Positions 15,980 through 20,294 of a stretch of 20,294 bases of DNA are shown here, in pieces; positions within the stretch are counted from its first letter, which is position 1, and each line of letters begins with the position of its first letter. Under the pieces are notes generated by a model. The model saw only the letters and a program-made list of their open reading frames with translations. It did not search any database and had not been told where the DNA came from. Position numbers and translations under genes: made by a program. Source of the DNA: Pseudomonadota bacterium (GTDB taxonomy: Bacteria > Pseudomonadota > Alphaproteobacteria > Rhizobiales > Beijerinckiaceae); assembly GCA_023393655.1 (NCBI GenBank), contig JAEWKP010000084.1, positions 1 to 20,294 on the forward strand. The letters run 5' to 3'.

Positions 15980-16061
15980 CCTGTCGCAAGGCTGTCGCGT
16001 TTGCCTCTATCAGGTTGCCTGTCTACCCTTCGGGGCCAATCGATGAGCGAGTGTTTCGACC

Positions 16062-17183
16062 ATGGCGACCAGCCGCAACGCGACGAAGGCAGCGAGCCAG
16101 CCGAAGAGCCGCTCCGCCGCGCTCAGCCTACCCTGGTTCTGGCCGGTCGATGCCGCGCTGCGCCTGACCGAGCGCAATCTCGATTTCCTATCCGAGGCCG
16201 TGAAGATCACCCGCCCGCCGCCGCCGGACTGGGCCACGCCCAACACGGTGCGGCTCGACCTGCCGACCATGCGCCTGCGCGAATTCGGCAAGGTAGTGGC
16301 CGGCAGCATTCCCGTCCTGGTCGACGCACCCTATGCCGGCCACGGGGCCACCATTGCCGATTACGACAAGGGACAGAGCCTCGTCGAGGTGCTGCTGGCG
16401 AACGGCGTCGACCGTGTCCTCGTTACGGACTGGAAGCCGGCGACGCAGGAGATGCGGTATTTCAGCATCGACACCTATCTGGCTGAACTGAACGCTGCGA
16501 TCGACGATCTCGGCGGCGAGGTGCACCTGGTCGGGCTCTGTCAGGGCGGCTGGCTGAGTGCGATGCTGGCCGCGCGCTTCCCGCACAAGGTGAAGTCGCT
16601 GGTGCTGGCGGGCTCGCCGATCGATGCCGACGCGGGCAACGGCCCGATCAAGCAGATGGCGCAGACCATGCCGCTGAAGAGCTATCGCGACATGGTCAAG
16701 CTTGGACGCGGCCTGATGCCGGGGCGCTTCATGCTCGCCGGCTGGAAGAACATGCATCCCGAGGAGCACTACGTCGACAAGTTCGTCCGGCTCTACCAGA
16801 ACCTCGCCGACAGGAACTATCTCGACCGGACCGAGACCTTCGCCGCCTGGTACGAGAACCCGCTCGACCTGCCCGGCGTCTACTATCTTCAGGCCATCGA
16901 GCAGATCTTCAAGGAGAACCGCTTCGCCAAGGGCGCGTTCGTCGGCCTCGGTCGGCGCCTCAGCCTGAAGGACGTGACCTGCCCGGTCTATCTGCTGGCC
17001 GGCGCTGAGGACGACATCACCACCAGCGAGCAGGTCTTCGCAGCGGAGGACCTCGTCGGCACGCCGAAGAGAAAGATCGAGAAGAAGCTGGTGCCCGGCG
17101 GCCATATCGGCCTGTTCATGGGTCGCAAGACGCTGGGCGAGACATGGCCCGGCATCGCCCGCTGGCTTGTTGCGCAAAGCTAG
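16062..17183 (+). CDS. PHA-synthase-like alpha/beta hydrolase with cysteine nucleophile
   Basis: This is a 373-residue alpha/beta-fold protein. The nucleophile elbow is GLCQGG with Cys160, the form typical of poly(3-hydroxyalkanoate) synthases, not the serine of lipases. An acid candidate lies in AGAEDDITT and the histidine in PGGHIGLF, completing a Cys-Asp-His triad. At this size it lacks the long N-terminal domain of class I synthases and is close to class III PhaC, which needs a PhaE partner; no PhaE gene is in view. The N-terminus is basic and rich in Ala/Ser, without a membrane segment. The likely chemistry is acyl transfer from hydroxyacyl-CoA, or release of it. It follows the metal ATPase by 82 bases and precedes the phosphate acyltransferase by 9, which ties it to acyl-CoA turnover. 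The ribosome site at 16062 is weak. Confidence 0.82.
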   Translation: MATSRNATKAASQPKSRSAALSLPWFWPVDAALRLTERNLDFLSEAVKITRPPPPDWATPNTVRLDLPTMRLREFGKVVAGSIPVLVDAPYAGHGATIADYDKGQSLVEVLLANGVDRVLVTDWKPATQEMRYFSIDTYLAELNAAIDDLGGEVHLVGLCQGGWLSAMLAARFPHKVKSLVLAGSPIDADAGNGPIKQMAQTMPLKSYRDMVKLGRGLMPGRFMLAGWKNMHPEEHYVDKFVRLYQNLADRNYLDRTETFAAWYENPLDLPGVYYLQAIEQIFKENRFAKGAFVGLGRRLSLKDVTCPVYLLAGAEDDITTSEQVFAAEDLVGTPKRKIEKKLVPGGHIGLFMGRKTLGETWPGIARWLVAQS

Positions 17184-17192
17184 AGAGGCGCC

Positions 17193-18140
17193 ATGACGAC
17201 GCTGACCTCCTCCGAGTACTTCCGGCTCGCGCTCGGCCGTTGCGAGGCTCTTCCGGCCGTGCGGACCGGGGTGGTACATCCCGTCAAGGCCAATGTGATC
17301 GAGGCGGTGGTCGATGCCGTCAGCGAGCAGCTGATTGCGCCTGTCCTGATCGGCCCGGCCGGCCGCATTCACGCTGCCGCACGGGAGGCCGGCATCGACA
17401 TCTCGCCCTGGGAGATCGTCGATGCCGAGCACAGCCACGAAGCCGCGGCGAAGGCGGTCTCGCTGGCCGCCGCCGGCGAGCTTGATGCGTTGATGAAGGG
17501 CTCGCTCCATTCCGACGAGCTTCTGGGCGCGGTCGTCCGGGCCGATTCCGGATTGCGGACCGAGCGGCGCATCTCGCACGCCTTCGTGATGCATATCGAG
17601 AGCTATCCCAAGCCCTTCATCATCACCGACGCCGCGGTCAACATCGCGCCTAACCTGATGACGAAGGCCGATATCGTCCAGAATGCCGTCAATCTCTGGC
17701 ATGTCGCGCTGAACGGCATCGACGAGTTGCCGAAGGTCGCGGTGCTCGCCGCCGTCGAGACCGTTAATCCTCATATGGCGGCAACGCTCGACGCCGCTGC
17801 TCTCTCGAAGATGGCCGATCGCGGCCAGATCACCGGAGCCATCGTCGATGGGCCGCTTGCCTTCGACAATGCGATCAGCGCCGCAGCAGCGAAGGAGAAG
17901 GGCATCGCCTCAGCCGTAGCCGGCCATGCCGATATCCTCCTTGTGCCCGAGATCGAGGCCGGCAACATGCTGGCGAAGCAACTCACCTTCCTGAGCGGTG
18001 CCGACGCTGCGGGCATCGTGCTCGGTGCGCGCGTGCCGATCATCCTGACGAGCCGCGCCGATAATCTGCGCGCGCGCCTGCTCTCTTGTGCGCTGGCCGT
18101 TCTCCTGGCGGAAGCGCGCCGCACGGGGCGGATCAAGTGA
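17193..18140 (+). CDS. pta: Phosphate acetyl/butyryltransferase
   Basis: This is a 315-residue phosphotransacylase that would turn acetyl-CoA (or a short acyl-CoA) plus phosphate into acyl-phosphate and CoA in the cytoplasm. Family traits include VVHPVKANVIEAVVDAV, APVLIGPAGRI, LDALMKGSLHSDELL, RISHAFVMHI, PFIITDAAVNIAPNLMTKADIVQNAV, GAIVDGPLAFDNAIS and HADILLVPEIEAGNMLAKQL. The protein is the catalytic domain alone, without the MaoC-like hydratase domain fused to it in many alphaproteobacterial relatives. The acyl chain preference cannot be read off, so phosphate butyryltransferase is equally possible. AGAGG lies 5 bases before the ATG. The stop TGA overlaps the kinase start codon, giving a coupled pair with the acetate kinase. 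Confidence 0.92.
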   Translation: MTTLTSSEYFRLALGRCEALPAVRTGVVHPVKANVIEAVVDAVSEQLIAPVLIGPAGRIHAAAREAGIDISPWEIVDAEHSHEAAAKAVSLAAAGELDALMKGSLHSDELLGAVVRADSGLRTERRISHAFVMHIESYPKPFIITDAAVNIAPNLMTKADIVQNAVNLWHVALNGIDELPKVAVLAAVETVNPHMAATLDAAALSKMADRGQITGAIVDGPLAFDNAISAAAAKEKGIASAVAGHADILLVPEIEAGNMLAKQLTFLSGADAAGIVLGARVPIILTSRADNLRARLLSCALAVLLAEARRTGRIK

Positions 18141-19252
18141 TCGACACCGTCCTCGTCCTCAATGCCGGCTCGTCCAGCCTCAAGTTCCAGGTCTTTCGCG
18201 TCGGTGATCTCGACGTTCTGGCGCGCGGCAAGGCCGTGCGCCTTGGCGAGCCCGAGCCTGCCATGGACGCGAGCCTCGCGGACGGCACCCGGGAGCGCAT
18301 CGCGCTGCCGCCGGCCTGCGATCACGATACCGCTCTCGCGGCCGTCCTCGCCTTCGTCGACCGCCACGACGATGCTTGGCGGATGAAGGCGGTGGTTCAT
18401 CGCATCGTCCATGGCGGCGAACGCTTTGTCGACGCTGTCGTGGTCACACCCGAGGTTTTTGCGGCGCTAGAGGCGCTTTCGCCGCTCGCGCCGCTGCACC
18501 AGCCCCATAACCTGGCCGCGGTGACCGCTGCCCGGCGCCTGATGGGCGACGTCCCGAACATCGCCTGTTTCGACACAGCCTTTCACGCCCGGCACGATGC
18601 GCTGACCCATAACTTCGCACTCGGGCAGGATCTGCGCGACAGGGGCATCCGCCGCTATGGCTTCCACGGCCTGTCCTATCAATGGCTGGAGATGGTGCTG
18701 GCGGAGCAGCATCCGCATCTCCATGCGGGCCGTGTCGTGGCGGCCCATCTCGGTAATGGCGCGAGCCTGTGCGCCATCCAGGGCGGGCGCAGCATCGACA
18801 CGACCATGGGAATGACGACCCTCGATGGCCTGCCAATGGGGACGCGCTGCGGCGCGCTTGATGCCGGGGCGGTGCTCTACATGTTCCAGAGCCTGGGGAT
18901 GAACGCGCAGGAGGTCTCGGACGCGCTCTATGAACGCTCGGGTCTGCTCGGGTTGTCGGGCCTTTCCAACGACGTCGAGACGCTGCTGAAAAGCGACGAC
19001 CCGCGCGCCCGCTTCGCTCTCGACTATTTCGCGCTCAAGGTCGCGCAGTTCGCTGCATTCATGGCCGCCGCCATCGGTGGGATCGACGCGCTCGTCTTCA
19101 CTGGCGGCATCGGCGAGCACGCAGCTCCGGTGCGCGATGCGATCGTCGAACGCCTCCGCTTTCTCGGCGCATTCGAAGTCATCGTGATCAAGGCGAACGA
19201 AGAGCGTGTGATGGCGCTGCAAGCGCGCGCATGTCTCGCCGGAGAGGGATAG
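18137..19252 (+). CDS. ackA: Acetate kinase
   Basis: This is a 371-residue acetate/propionate-family kinase that would use acyl-phosphate to make ATP. All main motifs are visible: LNAGSSSLKFQ at the N-terminus, HRIVHGGERF with the substrate arginine, FDTAFH with the catalytic aspartate, YGFHGLSYQW, AHLGNGASLCAI, TTLDGLPMGTRCGALDAG with the second arginine, FTGGIGEHA, and the final ANEERVMA glutamates. It is somewhat shorter than the usual 395-400 residues but looks complete. I chose the GTG at 18137 because it overlaps the preceding stop (GTGA) and the protein then begins right at the conserved VLVLNAG strand; an upstream in-frame start would lie inside the transferase gene. It is the last gene of the seven-gene run. 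No clear terminator follows. Confidence 0.95.
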   Translation: MIDTVLVLNAGSSSLKFQVFRVGDLDVLARGKAVRLGEPEPAMDASLADGTRERIALPPACDHDTALAAVLAFVDRHDDAWRMKAVVHRIVHGGERFVDAVVVTPEVFAALEALSPLAPLHQPHNLAAVTAARRLMGDVPNIACFDTAFHARHDALTHNFALGQDLRDRGIRRYGFHGLSYQWLEMVLAEQHPHLHAGRVVAAHLGNGASLCAIQGGRSIDTTMGMTTLDGLPMGTRCGALDAGAVLYMFQSLGMNAQEVSDALYERSGLLGLSGLSNDVETLLKSDDPRARFALDYFALKVAQFAAFMAAAIGGIDALVFTGGIGEHAAPVRDAIVERLRFLGAFEVIVIKANEERVMALQARACLAGEG

Positions 19253-19623
19253 AGACAATAGCTCTTACAGCCGCGTGACGCACTCCGCATGGGGCAGCGA
19301 GCGAATTCACCCGCTCAGTCGACATGCAGATCGCAATACGTCGCTTCTTGAGCAATGGCGACTACACAGGCTGATCGACAGCGGGGCGTGTCATCGAAAA
19401 CGTCCATTGCCGGCTGTGGTCATTGCAAAACTGAAGTTGGCTCATATCGAGAGAGGACAGGTGACCTTCCGGGCGCGCCAATGTCTGTTTCTCGAAGGCC
19501 GCCCAACGTCCGCAACTGGCGCAGGGCGCGCTCCTCGCCGCGGTTTTGGCCAAGAGGCGTGAGAGGGCCATCCGTCTTTGATAGAATTTTGGTGGATGCG
19601 GCATCCCAAGAAGGGGATCTGCC
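19253..19623. other. 371-base gap between acetate kinase and integrase remnant
   Basis: Several frames are open here, but none has a ribosome site together with protein-like composition, and I see no gene. The right end should contain the integrase promoter: TAGAAT (19582-19587) could be a -10 box, though no matching -35 was found. The dyad GGATGC-g-GCATCC (19594-19606) follows it, then AAGGGG 7 bases before the integrase ATG. Confidence 0.5.
19594..19606. promoter_or_regulatory. Short dyad before the integrase start
   Basis: GGATGC and GCATCC are exact inverse copies around a single G. The dyad lies between a possible -10 box and the integrase ribosome site, a usual place for an operator. 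No binding protein is known. Confidence 0.25.
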
Positions 19624-20236
19624 ATGGATATCCAAGCGCAGAACCAACTACCCCATCAGGCCTGGAACCTCGGGCGCATCATCGGGCCGAAACCACCTCT
19701 GAAGCCAAAGCACATCTGGGCGTTGCGGACGCGGCTTCAGCATGAAGGGCGAACTCGCGATCTCGCCATGTTCAATCTAGCAATCGACAGCAAGCTGCGG
19801 GGTTGCGATCTCGTTCGCCTTCGGGTCGGAGATGTCGTCCTCGGAGGCACTGTTCGCCTCCGAACCGCGATCGTTCAACAGAAGACCGGGCGGCCGGTAC
19901 CATTCGAACTGACGGACTCAGCCCGGGAAGCGCTTGCCGCCTGGCTTAGAAAGCGAGGTTCGCGTGAGGACGACTGGCTCTTCCCGAGCCGCAGCCGGCC
20001 TGGCGATCACATCACAACGCGCCAATACGGCCGCCTTCTGGACTACTGGGTCGCCCTGATCGGATTGAACCCAGCGCTCTACGGAACGCACAGTCTCCGG
20101 CGCACGAAGGTCGCGCTCCGGCAATCTGCGCGCCTGCCAGCTTCTTCTCGGTCACACGAAGCTGGAAAGCACCGTGCGCTACCTCGGCATCGAGGTTGAC
20201 GATGCGCTTCTCCTTTCGGAGCAAACAGACCTATGA
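19624..20236 (+). pseudogene. Tyrosine recombinase/integrase broken by a short deletion
   Basis: This is the remnant of a small integrase of about 208 residues. The first 165 residues read normally (IDSKLRGCDLVRLRVGDV with the first catalytic arginine, QQKTGRP with the lysine, YGTHSLRRTK with the His-x-x-Arg). After the leucine codon at 20116-20118 the expected continuation is lost. The next family sequence, GNLRACQLLLGHTKLESTVR then YLGIEVDDALLLSEQTDL, appears from 20120 in another frame and ends at the TGA at 20234. The offset fits a 14-base loss: five residues, IYRRT in relatives as I remember them, are missing except for one base. The unshifted frame ends at 20199 with unrelated sequence, so the last histidine and the nucleophile tyrosine are lost. 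A sequencing error is the alternative, but a 14-base gap is less likely to be one. Confidence 0.82.
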
Positions 20237-20257
20237 GCTGTGGCGCGGCGGGCTGCC

Positions 20258-20274
20258 GGCGGGGCCGTCCCGCC
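20258..20274 (+). terminator. GC-rich hairpin after the integrase remnant
   Basis: GGCGGG (20258-20263) and CCCGCC (20269-20274) form a 6-base-pair stem with loop GCCGT, 21 bases past the original stop. No T-run follows, so it is at best a weak terminator. Confidence 0.25.
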
Positions 20275-20294
20275 CGGCGGGCGCCAACAAACTT

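Noticed and set aside
16188..17774. 528-codon minus-strand frame across the PhaC-like and transferase genes
   Set aside because: It spans two well-recognised genes on the other strand and has shadow-like composition.

Overview
The window is high-GC DNA typical of an alphaproteobacterium. The DUF3489-DUF2924-recombinase operon, the DUF1499 and MBL-fold neighbours, and a palindromic intergenic repeat of a kind familiar from rhizobia point to the order Hyphomicrobiales, perhaps near Bosea. The genus is inference only.

Region 1 (1-4650) looks like ordinary chromosome. A methyl-accepting chemotaxis protein runs off the left edge on the minus strand. It is divergent from a DUF1499 membrane protein on the plus strand. 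That gene converges, across a nested palindrome, on an MBL-fold hydrolase, which sits directly behind a 44-codon lipoprotein gene on the minus strand. A possible 32-residue membrane peptide gene and a tRNA-Pro(CGG) with its own promoter and intrinsic terminator follow.

Region 2 (4799-9010) is mobile DNA. It opens with tRNA-Gln(TTG) on the plus strand. Next come a minus-strand operon of DUF3489, DUF2924 and large serine recombinase genes, joined by 4-base overlaps and closed by a hairpin, and then an IS110-family insertion sequence whose ends are not certain.

Region 3 (9182-19252) holds seven tightly packed plus-strand genes that look like one operon: a HlyD-type periplasmic adaptor, an RbbA-like double-ATPase/permease fusion, an ABC-2 permease, a P1B-type metal ATPase with a TPC transport motif, a PHA-synthase-like alpha/beta hydrolase with a cysteine nucleophile, a phosphate acyltransferase and an acetate kinase. 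The first three form a complete tripartite-style exporter of unknown substrate. The last two form the acyl-CoA to acyl-phosphate to ATP route, and the PhaC-like protein may feed or compete with it. The link between export, metal transport and substrate-level phosphorylation is an inference from gene order.

Region 4 (19253-20294) is a 370-base gap followed by a tyrosine recombinase gene broken by an apparent 14-base deletion. With a tRNA and a recombinase operon at one end and a broken integrase at the other, the roughly 15 kb between 4799 and 20236 may be a genomic island carrying the seven-gene operon. No duplicated attachment site was seen inside the window.
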